NCBI RefSeq assembly: GCF_000219125.1
Contig: NZ_AFGF01000016.1
Span: forward strand, 1 to 64,000
Length of the DNA: 64,000 bases
Direction of reading: 5' to 3'
Source of the DNA: Acetonema longum DSM 6540
GTDB taxonomy: Bacteria; Bacillota; Negativicutes; Sporomusales; Acetonemataceae
The notes under the pieces were generated by a model. It was given only the letters and a program-made list of their open reading frames with translations. It did not search any database and was not told the origin of the DNA. Every line of letters starts with the position of its first letter. The stretch's first letter is position 1. A program made the translations under genes and the position numbers. Below are positions 1 through 7,944 of this stretch, piece by piece.

Positions 1-15
1 TCAACTTACAGCCTC

Positions 16-44
16 TTGTTTTTTGTCTTAACTACTGTTATAAT
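16..44 (+). promoter_or_regulatory. sigma-A type promoter of the tmRNA gene
   Basis: A -35 element TTGTTT (16-21) and a perfect -10 element TATAAT (39-44) are separated by 17 bases. They lie 54 bases upstream of the mature tmRNA 5' end, which leaves room for a precursor leader removed by RNase P. Confidence 0.7.
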
Positions 45-97
45 ATAAAGCTGAAGGATTTCTTCGTTTCCTTCCCTAAAACCGGACCCATCATCAT

Positions 98-443
98 GGG
101 GGCGTACTGGTTTCGACAGGGGTAGGTGTGGCATGGATAGCGAGCCGGGATCCCACCAGCCCGCAATACGGTGGAAAGCTTTTAAACGCAAACGAAGAAT
201 ACGCTTTAGCAGCTTAATGCTAACGTCCTACTCAGCTTAGCCTGCGGGCCGGGCTAGGGCGTCACACAGCAGGATACCTGAGGTCCTATTCTCGGCGGAC
301 CGAATGGGAAACTTTATCGAGATAGCGCCAGCGAAGCCCGTCAGTAGGCGTCAATGGGGCGAAATCTAAAATACTGACTGCGCTCGGAGAAGTCTATGTA
401 GCAATGCTTTTGGACAGGAGTTCGATTCTCCTCGCCTCCACCA
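98..443 (+). ncRNA. ssrA: transfer-messenger RNA (tmRNA)
   Basis: This is tmRNA, which rescues stalled ribosomes and adds a degradation tag to the incomplete protein. The 5' end GGGGGCG (98-104) pairs with CGCCTCC (433-439), followed by an encoded ACCA (440-443), forming the tRNA-like acceptor stem. A T arm with TTCGATTC precedes it. The tag reading frame runs from the resume codon GCA at 188 to the TAA at 215-217 and encodes ANEEYALAA, ending in the protease-recognised LAA. The 346-base length is normal. The gene has its own promoter and is followed by a terminator at 513-540. Confidence 0.98.
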
Positions 444-512
444 ATCAAAAGACAAACTCGCATTATGAATTCTGATCCGACTGTCACCAGTTGGACGAAT
501 TCACGAAACACC

Positions 513-540
513 GCCCGGACCTGTTCCGGGCTTTTTTCTT
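513..540 (+). terminator. rho-independent terminator of ssrA
   Basis: A GCCCGGA/TCCGGGC hairpin with a short loop is followed by a run of T residues (532-540). It lies 70 bases after the mature 3' end of tmRNA. Confidence 0.85.
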
Positions 541-693
541 TTGCGTGAGCAAGAGCACTAAGACATGTTGTTCGTTTCTCTTGTGAAAACCCGGCAATAC
601 AGCCAGATCAGGGTTTAAATTTTTTAAATTATATTTTAATAATTGGAGAATAAAATTAAAAATACTATATTGTATAAATTGGAGGAAAAGAAA

Positions 694-1254
694 ATGCGCA
701 GATTGGTATGTCTTACCGCAATACTTATTGCAGCAATGTCATCTGTTGGAATGTGTGCCGTTCCGGATACGAATGCTGGATTATGGAACATTGAGGTCGG
801 CTATAATTATTATAGTCTCGACAAAACTTCCAACGGACATAGTCAAGGAAATTGCGATTTTAACGAAATTTACGGTAGCGCTGGAATCGGCTTGGGATTA
901 GGCGCATTTATAAATTACGCCGAAGGCGATGATACAGCCTATACTGATTACGGTCTAAAAACCAATTTGTTATTGCCCAGCGTGGCGGTTATGGTTGGTC
1001 AGCGGCGTATGGATCCGGATAATGCCGCCAGTGACAACGATCTTTTTTGCGGTATAGCGGTTAATCAAGACCTTGCGGGGGGATTTGCAGTATACGGAAC
1101 TTATCAAAAAGGCAACGATTTTAAGGACGAGTCTCTGGGCGTTACCTATGCGATAAATGATAATGCCCGTTTGAATTTTAACTGGAAGAATTATGACGAT
1201 AATAACGGTGCAACCTACAAGGGATTTGGCGGCGGGATATTTTTTAATTTCTAA
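694..1254 (+). CDS. small outer-membrane beta-barrel protein
   Basis: The protein has 186 residues. ATG 694 is chosen because GGAGG (681-685) sits eight bases upstream; the frame stays open further upstream to 643 but has no ribosome site there. The first 22 residues form a typical signal peptide (MRRLVCLTAILIAA, cleaved near GMCA). The remainder alternates aromatic and small residues in amphipathic strands and ends in GIFFNF; a terminal phenylalanine is the classic recognition signal for outer-membrane barrel assembly. I infer an 8-stranded porin-like or structural barrel, which implies a diderm cell envelope. No family is recognised and the substrate is unknown. It stands alone downstream of tmRNA. 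Confidence 0.7.
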   Translation: MRRLVCLTAILIAAMSSVGMCAVPDTNAGLWNIEVGYNYYSLDKTSNGHSQGNCDFNEIYGSAGIGLGLGAFINYAEGDDTAYTDYGLKTNLLLPSVAVMVGQRRMDPDNAASDNDLFCGIAVNQDLAGGFAVYGTYQKGNDFKDESLGVTYAINDNARLNFNWKNYDDNNGATYKGFGGGIFFNF

Positions 1255-1322
1255 ATTTGTATCAGCGTTTGTCTTCATTTGCCGCGTCTCGTTTCACCAC
1301 AGCTTGAATCCCACCTCCGCCT

Positions 1323-1357
1323 GATATATGATAGGGTTATAACCTATAACATATATC
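1323..1357. promoter_or_regulatory. imperfect palindrome upstream of esterase gene, candidate operator
   Basis: GATATATG (1323-1330) and CATATATC (1350-1357) are exact inverted arms, and the centre contains the perfect palindrome GGTTATAACC. The dyad ends one base before the ribosome binding site GGTGGAGG (1359-1366). It could be a repressor operator or an RNA hairpin controlling translation. Confidence 0.4.
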
Positions 1358-1373
1358 GGGTGGAGGTTTTGCT

Positions 1374-1442
1374 ATGAGAATACTGACCTGTCATTGCCTT
1401 TGCGGATATCAAGAATGGCTGGTGCTTCAGTGGACGGATTGA
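1374..1442 (+). CDS. 22-residue leader ORF overlapping the esterase gene
   Basis: An ATG at 1374 lies seven bases after a strong ribosome site (GGTGGAGG) and opens a 22-codon frame that stops at TGA 1440-1442. The peptide contains three cysteines close together (LTCHCLC). Its stop overlaps an in-frame TTG of the esterase gene at 1439 (TTGA), an arrangement typical of translational coupling. The alternative is that the strong ribosome site originally served the esterase and an indel separated the two frames. Nothing else suggests a function for the peptide. Confidence 0.35.
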   Translation: MRILTCHCLCGYQEWLVLQWTD

Positions 1443-2260
1443 CTAAATGCGAGATTAAGATCTTTGATTTTGACTTTCAAAAGCACGGCGGCCAGTATCG
1501 TATTTTTGTTTCGGTGCCGGCTGGTCCCGTGCCCGGCAACGGTTATCCGGTGATATACCTGCTTGACGGAAACGTAACTTTTCCCATGATGCAGGCTGCC
1601 CAGCAGGAGACAGGCATCTACCCTGCAATCATGGTTGGTATAGGGTATCCGATTGATTCAGGTCTCGATGTCGACAGGCGTTACTTTGATCTTACGCCGC
1701 CTACCCCGCCGGACCGGATTCCCATTGTTGCCCTAGGCAGGGAAGCTTGCACCACCGGTGGCCGTGACACATTCTTTACTTCCCTCGAAACGGAGCTGAA
1801 GCCGGTTATTGAAAAGATGGCGCCGGTTGACTGCAGTCAGCAGGCCATATTCGGACATTCCCTGGCTGGCTTGCTTGTCCTGTATATCCTATATACCTCG
1901 CCTGCCTCGTTCCAATCTTATGTAGCAGCCGACCCGTCAATATGGTGGAATGCCGGTTCGATTCTGACGGAGCATTCCCGCTTCATGGAGAATGAGCGGG
2001 TAAGGAATGCAAAAGCTCCTGTCCGCCTGTTGATAGAGACCGCCGGCAAACGGGCCTTGCGGGAGGGGCTTTCTCAGGCTGAGGCCGCCGCATTAATGAG
2101 GTTTCGTTCCGGACCGACGGGAAAGGAGATTGCCGTCGCATTAGGGGGCCTATCCGGCATTCACGTAAGCTTTAAGGAGCTGGCTGAAAAAACGCACGGC
2201 TCCATGCTGCCTGATACGGTGGCGGATGCTCTTTCGTTTGCCATGAACTCGTCAAGCTGA
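1394..2260 (+). CDS. alpha/beta hydrolase, siderophore-esterase-like
   Basis: This protein of up to 288 residues belongs to the putative esterase family (PF00756-like; IroE/BesA and Fes relatives), which hydrolyses esters such as catechol siderophores. The nucleophile elbow is GHSLAGLL. The YPVIYLLDGN segment and an acidic/His region near the C-terminus (KTHGSM) fit the family fold. No signal peptide is visible, so a cytoplasmic role is likely. The start is uncertain: TTG 1394, ATG 1415 and TTG 1439 are in frame, none has its own ribosome site, and the good site belongs to the overlapping leader frame at 1374. Recognisable homology starts around residue 20, so TTG 1439 coupled to the leader is feasible. 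No iron genes adjoin it, so the substrate is open. Confidence 0.75.
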   Translation: MPLRISRMAGASVDGLTKCEIKIFDFDFQKHGGQYRIFVSVPAGPVPGNGYPVIYLLDGNVTFPMMQAAQQETGIYPAIMVGIGYPIDSGLDVDRRYFDLTPPTPPDRIPIVALGREACTTGGRDTFFTSLETELKPVIEKMAPVDCSQQAIFGHSLAGLLVLYILYTSPASFQSYVAADPSIWWNAGSILTEHSRFMENERVRNAKAPVRLLIETAGKRALREGLSQAEAAALMRFRSGPTGKEIAVALGGLSGIHVSFKELAEKTHGSMLPDTVADALSFAMNSSS

Positions 2261-2320
2261 GGGACCCGGTAGGTGAATTGCGGGCTGTGAATCGCTTTCG
2301 CCAGAATCCGACAAAGTAGA

Positions 2321-2370
2321 AAAGGGGTGTCACAAAACATTTTTGGCAAATGTTTTGCGGCACCCCTTTT
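2321..2370. terminator. bidirectional terminator between convergent genes
   Basis: A long hairpin (AAAGGGGTG...CACCCCTTT with inner arms AAAACATT/AATGTTTT) ends in T runs on both strands. It lies between the convergent esterase and FMN-protein genes and can serve both. Confidence 0.85.
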
Positions 2371-2380
2371 ACACTAAATT

Positions 2381-2776
2381 TTAAAATTTGACGCTGCGGG
2401 GAGCCCCGCCAAAGGAATAAAACGTCGCTTCGCCTTGCTCAATGGCAAAGATTTCGTAGATCGTGTCATCTTCACTGTACATTTTTCTGAGAGAAGGCAT
2501 GGCGTCCAGCGCCGCTTTTTTAGAGTCCCGGCTGGTGACAAATACGGCTTTGCCGCTCAGGCGCAGCCATTCTCCCTTTGGGGAGGCGGTGCTGATTTCA
2601 ATGCTGGGATTGGCCTTCATTTGTTTGTAAACGTCTTTTTGGTTGCTGGTGCAAAAGCATAATTTGTTCTGATAAGCCATGACAAAGCCGAAGGGGCGGA
2701 CTTTAGGCGCATTGCCGTCGACGGTAGCCAGATAAAAGACAGGGTTGTCCTGTAAAAATTTTAGAACCTCATCCAT
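2381..2776 (-). CDS. pyridoxamine 5'-phosphate oxidase family FMN-binding protein
   Basis: This 131-residue protein is of the FMN-binding split-barrel family (PNPOx-like). The N-terminus (FLQDNPVFYLATVDG, KVRPFGF) and the CFCTSNQKDVYKQMKANP segment match the small stand-alone members common in Firmicutes, which act as flavin reductases or bind F420, FMN or haem. A true PdxH is about 200 residues and carries a conserved C-terminal RxxPxxW-type segment that is absent here, so vitamin B6 synthesis is unlikely. The gene is monocistronic, converges on the esterase gene and ends at the shared terminator. The physiological substrate cannot be told from sequence. Confidence 0.85.
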   Translation of the reverse strand: MDEVLKFLQDNPVFYLATVDGNAPKVRPFGFVMAYQNKLCFCTSNQKDVYKQMKANPSIEISTASPKGEWLRLSGKAVFVTSRDSKKAALDAMPSLRKMYSEDDTIYEIFAIEQGEATFYSFGGAPRSVKF

Positions 2777-2930
2777 TCTTTCTCACTCCTTTATTGATCT
2801 TACTATTTATTATAATACAGAATCAGGAGAAGTTACAAAGAATTCCACCCGGAAGTAATTTATTTAACAACCTTCCGTTTGTTGAATACCATATAACGAT
2901 AGACTTCGATCAACGGGAGGTTCGAGAGTA

Positions 2931-3602
2931 TTGAAAAATGAGGACGAAAAATATTATATTCCTGCCGGCAAACACCGCTTGCCTCCGCTGCCCTATTCAT
3001 ATGATGCGCTGGAACCGGTCATTAGCGCCGCTACACTTAGGTTCCATCACGATCATCATCACAAATCTTATGTGGATGGCCTGAACAAAGCCGAATTAGC
3101 ATTGGTAAAAGCGAGACAGGAAAAGGATTTTGAGTTTATAAAATATTGGGAAAATGAGTTGGCTTTTAATGGCTCCGGACATATCCTGCATAGTATTTAT
3201 TGGACGATTATGGCCCCGGAAGATTACAGCGGTGAACCTGGTCCATGCACGACGAAAGAAATCAATAGATATTTTGGCAGTATCGGGGCTTTCTGCCAAC
3301 ACTTTATCAACGCCACCATAAAGGTGGAGGCGTCCGGCTGGGGGATACTCGCCTGGAATCCGGCCTGGAATCACTTGGAGATTCTAACCGCAGAGAAACA
3401 CCAAAACCTTACCCAATGGGGATCTATACCGATACTTGTTTTAGATGTCTGGGAACATGCTTATTACCTTGATTATCAGTACAATCGCGAACAATATGTA
3501 AGGGAGTGGCTGAATTTAATCAATTGGTGTGAAGTCGAAAATCGTTTAACAATGGCAATGCCAGGAGAGCTTCCTTTATTCCTGACACGCAGTGTTAAAT
3601 AA
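2931..3602 (+). CDS. superoxide dismutase, Fe/Mn family
   Basis: This 223-residue enzyme converts superoxide to hydrogen peroxide and oxygen. The family metal ligands are all visible: the first His in the RFHHDHHHKSYVD block, His in HILHSIYW, and Asp and His in the signature DVWEHAYY. TTG 2931 is preceded by GGGAGG (2915-2920) at a good distance. No signal peptide is visible, so it acts in the cytoplasm. The GSGHILHSIYW stretch departs from the usual GGGHxNHxxFW but keeps the ligand. It is a single gene flanked by long non-coding stretches. Fe versus Mn use cannot be decided here. An oxygen-defence role suits a strict anaerobe. Confidence 0.95.
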   Translation: MKNEDEKYYIPAGKHRLPPLPYSYDALEPVISAATLRFHHDHHHKSYVDGLNKAELALVKARQEKDFEFIKYWENELAFNGSGHILHSIYWTIMAPEDYSGEPGPCTTKEINRYFGSIGAFCQHFINATIKVEASGWGILAWNPAWNHLEILTAEKHQNLTQWGSIPILVLDVWEHAYYLDYQYNREQYVREWLNLINWCEVENRLTMAMPGELPLFLTRSVK

Positions 3603-3921
3603 TTTTTACGCTCATTGGAGCATTTCCAAGCTGGTGAGTGATAACGGCAGGGCGATATAAGACCGTAAAAACTTAAAGGATTTATGAATAATTTATCGAA
3701 TTAACATAGTATCGTTTAGATTAGCAAAATTTCAATTCTCATAGAAGCATCTGAAAATAAGGAGAAATATAGAAGAAAAAACGCAGACAGTTAGTTTGGC
3801 GACCGCTTAAGAGCCTTTTCTCCAGGGGAAGCTTGCTTCCTCACAGTTTAGGGACCGTGTGCGTAGGATTTATGGGTCGTGGTTAACACTCTAAAAATTA
3901 GATAGCCATTGTGGGGGACAT

Positions 3922-3968
3922 GTATAAGGAAGCACCTGTGGCAGCAGTCCACAGGTGCTTCCTTATAC
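3922..3968. repeat. perfect 20-bp inverted repeat, strong intergenic hairpin
   Basis: GTATAAGGAAGCACCTGTGG and its exact reverse complement flank a 7-base loop. No T run follows on either side, so it is not a standard rho-independent terminator. It sits in the 434-base gap (3603-4036) between the superoxide dismutase and regulator genes; I see no coding sequence in that gap. A smaller GGGAAGC-type hairpin lies around 3830-3843. Confidence 0.7.
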
Positions 3969-4036
3969 GACCCGGTTGCGCGCATTCGTATTTGGGGCAT
4001 GATTTCGTCGGAAGGCGGTTGCAGAAAATATAAGAT

Positions 4037-5695
4037 ATGGTGAACGGTTTAGAAAAACTAGAGAAACTTGGGCTTCATACGATATTTGAGCTCATTCCCG
4101 CTGGGCTATGCATTGCCGCCGACACCAGTTGCAAAGAAATAATTTATAATTCTATTGCTGCGCAATTTCTGCGGATTCAGACCCAAACTGCTTCCCCTAC
4201 CCCCGATAAGCCTTACAGAATATTCCGAGATGGCCGAGAACTTTCTCCTGCCGATAGGCCCCTGGAACGTGCTGCATGGCTTGGCGACGAGGTATTCGGC
4301 GACCAATTGGAGTTGGTATGGGAGGATGGCATACGCAAATATGCGATCTGGAACTCGCGCCCGTTGCGCGATGCCGAGGGCAGCATCATTGCAGCCATAT
4401 GTACGTTTGAGGACATTACTGAAAAAAAGCGAATGCTGGGCGAGCTGGAACGGCATAGTGAACAGCTTAATGTCCGTCCCGGGCAATACCAGCTACTTCT
4501 CCATAGCATTCCTTGCTTAATCTTTTTGCTGAATAAAGCCGGGGTCATTGAGTTTGCCAACGAGTGCGCCGATCAGTTTTTCAAGGGTTGGATGGGGAGA
4601 CTGTCCGGCCTGCCTCTGATTGGCGCAGTAATACCCCGTGACAGGTTGAATGGGAAAAGTTTGTCGCAAATAGTGGGCAGAAGCCGCTTTAGCCGTAAGG
4701 GTTCCTTGGTCAGCAGCTACCGCCTTCCCAACGGTCAACAGGTTTGGATTCAATGGCAGCTGCGCAGGTATACGGATCCGGTTACGGGAGTGACGGGAAT
4801 AATATGCGCAGGCTGCGACATAACCGACCGGGAAAATGCGGAGCAGGCCTTCCACTGCCAGCATAAGCGCCGAGAGAGGATAGACTTGCTGAATAAAGCC
4901 CTGCGGGGTGAAATTGGCGGCCAGGAACTTGTCGAAGCTGCCCGGCGAGTCGGCATTTCGCTTACAGCCGGCTCTCTCCTGTACATTATTCAGATTCGCG
5001 GAGTTACAAGCGGCGGGCACACAGTGCCCCAAGATAAACCGGGTCAACGCTGTCAGGCTAAACTTGACCGGTTGATAACGGAAATCGAACGCAAGACGGT
5101 AGGTATTGTATGGCCGTCTTGCGCCGGAATCGCTGTACTGGAACAACCTCCAAGCCAGGAAAATATATCATACAACCCACAGGACCAAGATATTGCGGAA
5201 ATACTCCTTTCGCTGGTCCGGACGGTTTTTTCTGATAAACGGGCTGACATTGGCACCACTACAGTGACCGGCGACCCTCCCAATATGGCTTTAGCTTATC
5301 AGCAGGCCATGTTTGCACTCCGGGCAGGGCAGGCGATTCATAAGGGTAAGGGAGGAACGGTCTACCATTGGCAGGACCTCGGCATGTTGCAGCTTATGTC
5401 GGCCTATTATGACTCTGACCAGAGCCGGGCATTTGTCCAGGCAGAGCTGGGGGCACTTCTGGAGCATGACAAGATAAAGGCAAGTTCGCTGGTTGATACT
5501 TTAGAAGCGGTCCTGACGGCTGATTCTGCGGCAGCGGTCGCCAGGCAGCTGCATGTACACGAAAAAACCGTATTGTTCCGGAAAAGAAAAATTGAACGCA
5601 TCTTGGGCACTAACATCGATAATCAAGATAAGCAGTTAAATCTATTAATGGCCATCAAGCTTCTGCGGCTGATGCAGTTTGGAGATAAGAACTGA
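4037..5695 (+). CDS. PAS-domain transcriptional regulator with PucR/CdaR-type HTH
   Basis: This 552-residue cytoplasmic regulator appears to have an N-terminal PAS domain (about residues 10-135, ending in the CTFEDITEKKR linker) and a second PAS domain (about 150-265, ending in ICAGCDITDRENAEQAF). A GGDEF-like CdaR middle region follows (about 290-450). The C-terminal helix-turn-helix of the PucR family (about 480-545) contains AAAVARQLHVHEKTVLFRKR. The family usually activates catabolic genes in response to a small molecule sensed by the N-terminal module. No obvious ribosome site precedes ATG 4037. No target operon adjoins it directly; the chemoreceptor gene follows after 370 bases. Confidence 0.8.
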   Translation: MVNGLEKLEKLGLHTIFELIPAGLCIAADTSCKEIIYNSIAAQFLRIQTQTASPTPDKPYRIFRDGRELSPADRPLERAAWLGDEVFGDQLELVWEDGIRKYAIWNSRPLRDAEGSIIAAICTFEDITEKKRMLGELERHSEQLNVRPGQYQLLLHSIPCLIFLLNKAGVIEFANECADQFFKGWMGRLSGLPLIGAVIPRDRLNGKSLSQIVGRSRFSRKGSLVSSYRLPNGQQVWIQWQLRRYTDPVTGVTGIICAGCDITDRENAEQAFHCQHKRRERIDLLNKALRGEIGGQELVEAARRVGISLTAGSLLYIIQIRGVTSGGHTVPQDKPGQRCQAKLDRLITEIERKTVGIVWPSCAGIAVLEQPPSQENISYNPQDQDIAEILLSLVRTVFSDKRADIGTTTVTGDPPNMALAYQQAMFALRAGQAIHKGKGGTVYHWQDLGMLQLMSAYYDSDQSRAFVQAELGALLEHDKIKASSLVDTLEAVLTADSAAAVARQLHVHEKTVLFRKRKIERILGTNIDNQDKQLNLLMAIKLLRLMQFGDKN

Positions 5696-5864
5696 GGCCA
5701 TCCATGCGGGGTTCGCTATGTGCGTTCCCTTTTATTTTTTGCCGGCATGGAATAAAGTGTAATATAATTTATCGTTAAAAGATAATTTACAACAAAATTT
5801 TACAAAAACACTATCCTTGGCGCTAAAGGTGTCGTCTGTTTATCTGAAGAATACCGTAACACAC

Positions 5865-6050
5865 ATGCCGGGACTCTAGTCCTGCTATAAACATTAAGCC
5901 TGGGTTGATTATAGAGGCTGACGTTTCCAGTACTCGTAGTGGAAACCGCCGCACTGATCATGAAAACAAATGGAAGACGGAGAGGAGTTGCGGGGAAACC
6001 GATCAACAGGAAAATAATGGGTGGATTTGCGAAATTCACTTCGATTTGCA
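5865..6050 (+). other. structured 5' leader of the chemoreceptor gene
   Basis: The 371-base gap 5696-6066 holds a run of short inverted repeats: GGACT/AGTCC (5871-5882), AGCCT/AGGCT (5897-5919), GTTTCCA/TGGAAAC (5923-5946), and the distant arms GTTGAT (5904-5909) and ATCAAC (6002-6007). Together they suggest a folded RNA leader. I could not match it to a c-di-GMP, glycine or other known riboswitch core. The frame open from 5905 across it has no ribosome site and I do not treat it as coding. Confidence 0.3.
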
Positions 6051-6066
6051 GAAAGGATTGAAAAAA

Positions 6067-7755
6067 ATGAAGATGAATCTAACGATGAAAATGGTGGTCT
6101 ATTTTATGCTGGTGGTACTTATAGCGACAGCTGGATTTGCCTTTACTATCTGGAAGGTTGATGAAGCTTCCAGTCTGGCCGACAATGTTAGCAATGTGGA
6201 ACTGCCTCGTTTACTAAAAACAAACCGGGTTAACAATAACGTATCGGACCAGATGGTGAATCTTCGCGGGTATTATATTTACAATGATCCACAATTGTTT
6301 AGCGCCTACAAAAAGCTGGCCGAAGAAAATGCAATCATTGAGGACGAATTGATCCAAACGTCAATAAAGCCTGAAGCCAAGCGCCTTATCAGCGAGGTGA
6401 AAACACTGAATGACAAGTATTCGGAAACCGCCGACGGAAAGTTTTATCCCCTGATGCAGGCCGGCCAACGGGAAGAAGCACTTCAGACATTGGCTGAAAT
6501 GGCATCAATAGGCAAAAGCTTGAATGCTAAAATTAACGAGTATCAGGCTTTCCGTAACGAAGAAATCACCGCCGCACTCAACCAAACTGTGGATAATGCC
6601 CGCCAAGCCAGAACAGTGGCCATTTTTGCCACTGTTCTGGCCGCGGTTCTTGGCATCACTATCGGCTTTTTTGCCGCCCGCAGCATTGCCCGTCCTGTCA
6701 ACCAACTGGCAATGATGGCCCAAAAGGTGGCTCGGGGTGACTTGACAGAACAGATCACGGTCAATCGCCAGGACGAGATCGGGCAGCTGGCTGTTGCTTT
6801 CAATCTTATGATTGAACAGTTAACCAGCCTTATCAGACAAATAAGCAGCAACGCTGAACAGGTTGCGGCCGCCAGTGAAGAGCTTACCGCCAGCTCGGAG
6901 CAATCCGCACAGGCGGCTAATCAGATTGCCGCCTCGATTAACAAGGTAGCTAACGGGGCCAACGAACAACTGGTAGCGGCTAATGAAAGTTCTTCGACCG
7001 TGGAGCAGATGTCGGCAGGAATTCAGCAGGTAGCTGCCAATACCAACCGGGTTGCCGATCAATCGGCCCAAGCTGCCGTTAAGGCCCAAGAGGGCGGTCA
7101 GGCCGTGGAGAAGGCAGTGAGCCAGATGCGGCAGATTGAAGACACTGTCAACACTTCTGCCCAGGTTGTCGCCAAGCTGGGTGAGCGTTCCAAGGAAATC
7201 GGGCAAATTGTCGACACCATTTCCGGCATTGCCGGTCAGACCAATCTGTTGGCCTTAAACGCAGCTATTGAGGCGGCACGGGCAGGAGAACAGGGACGCG
7301 GCTTCGCGGTGGTGGCCGAGGAAGTTCGCAAATTGGCCGAACAATCCCAGGAAGCGGCAAAAAAAATCGCGGAGTTGATCGGGGAAATCCAGGGAGATAC
7401 CGCCAAGGCGGTGGTGGCCATGAATGATGGCACGCGGGAAGTGAAGACCGGGGCCGAAGTGGTTAATACTGCCGGCATAGCATTTCGGCAAATTGTGGAG
7501 CTGGTATCCCAGGTGTCAAACCAGGTGACCGAGATTTCTGCGGCCATCCAGCAGATGGCCAGCGGCAGCCAGCAGATTGTGGGCTCGGTTAGAAAGATTG
7601 ATGCTCTCAGTAAGACGACAGCTGGGGAAACTCAGGGTGTTTCAGCCGCTACTGAGGAACAATTAGCCTCAATGGAGGAAATTGCCGGCTCCAGCCAGTC
7701 ACTGGCTCAATTGGCCCAGGATCTCCGGTCGGCGGTTGACCGGTTCCGGGTATAG
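6067..7755 (+). CDS. methyl-accepting chemotaxis protein
   Basis: This 562-residue chemoreceptor is membrane-bound. Residues about 8-30 form a first membrane helix (MVVYFMLVVLIATAGFAF), then a four-helix-bundle type sensor of about 155 residues, a second membrane helix (ATVLAAVLGITIGFFAA), a HAMP domain (NQLAMMAQKVARGDLTEQI), and a long cytoplasmic coiled coil. The CheA/CheW-contacting hairpin tip reads GQTNLLALNAAIEAARAGEQ, with RGFAVVAEEVRKLAEQS following. ATG 6067 is chosen because AGAAAGG lies about ten bases upstream and the signal-anchor starts directly; the frame is open back to 5905 without support. The ligand is unknown. It is monocistronic, ending at a terminator. Confidence 0.92.
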   Translation: MKMNLTMKMVVYFMLVVLIATAGFAFTIWKVDEASSLADNVSNVELPRLLKTNRVNNNVSDQMVNLRGYYIYNDPQLFSAYKKLAEENAIIEDELIQTSIKPEAKRLISEVKTLNDKYSETADGKFYPLMQAGQREEALQTLAEMASIGKSLNAKINEYQAFRNEEITAALNQTVDNARQARTVAIFATVLAAVLGITIGFFAARSIARPVNQLAMMAQKVARGDLTEQITVNRQDEIGQLAVAFNLMIEQLTSLIRQISSNAEQVAAASEELTASSEQSAQAANQIAASINKVANGANEQLVAANESSSTVEQMSAGIQQVAANTNRVADQSAQAAVKAQEGGQAVEKAVSQMRQIEDTVNTSAQVVAKLGERSKEIGQIVDTISGIAGQTNLLALNAAIEAARAGEQGRGFAVVAEEVRKLAEQSQEAAKKIAELIGEIQGDTAKAVVAMNDGTREVKTGAEVVNTAGIAFRQIVELVSQVSNQVTEISAAIQQMASGSQQIVGSVRKIDALSKTTAGETQGVSAATEEQLASMEEIAGSSQSLAQLAQDLRSAVDRFRV

Positions 7756-7822
7756 TGTATTCTTTTATCGGAGCAGCTGAAGGGGAAAAAGACGGCTCAA
7801 CAGTTCCATAGCTGCAGCAAAA

Positions 7823-7854
7823 AACCAGGGAAGGTGTCCTCCCCTGGTTTTTTA
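7823..7854 (+). terminator. rho-independent terminator after the chemoreceptor gene
   Basis: The arms ACCAGGG and CCCTGGT close a short loop and are followed by TTTTTT. It lies 70 bases after the stop codon. Confidence 0.85.
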
Positions 7855-7944
7855 CTGCAGTTTTTGTTTTAAGTATTTCTCCCTATATTCGATATATAAC
7901 AGTAGATGGTAGTCAACATGTTATCGTAGGAGGAGAGGAATTTC

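Noticed and set aside
5865-6050. Known c-di-GMP (GEMM-I or class II) riboswitch
   Set aside because: None of the conserved core sequences I know of could be found in the leader.
6067-6067. Longer chemoreceptor start at 5905
   Set aside because: No ribosome site there, and the added residues are not membrane-like; ATG 6067 has a ribosome site and begins at the signal anchor.
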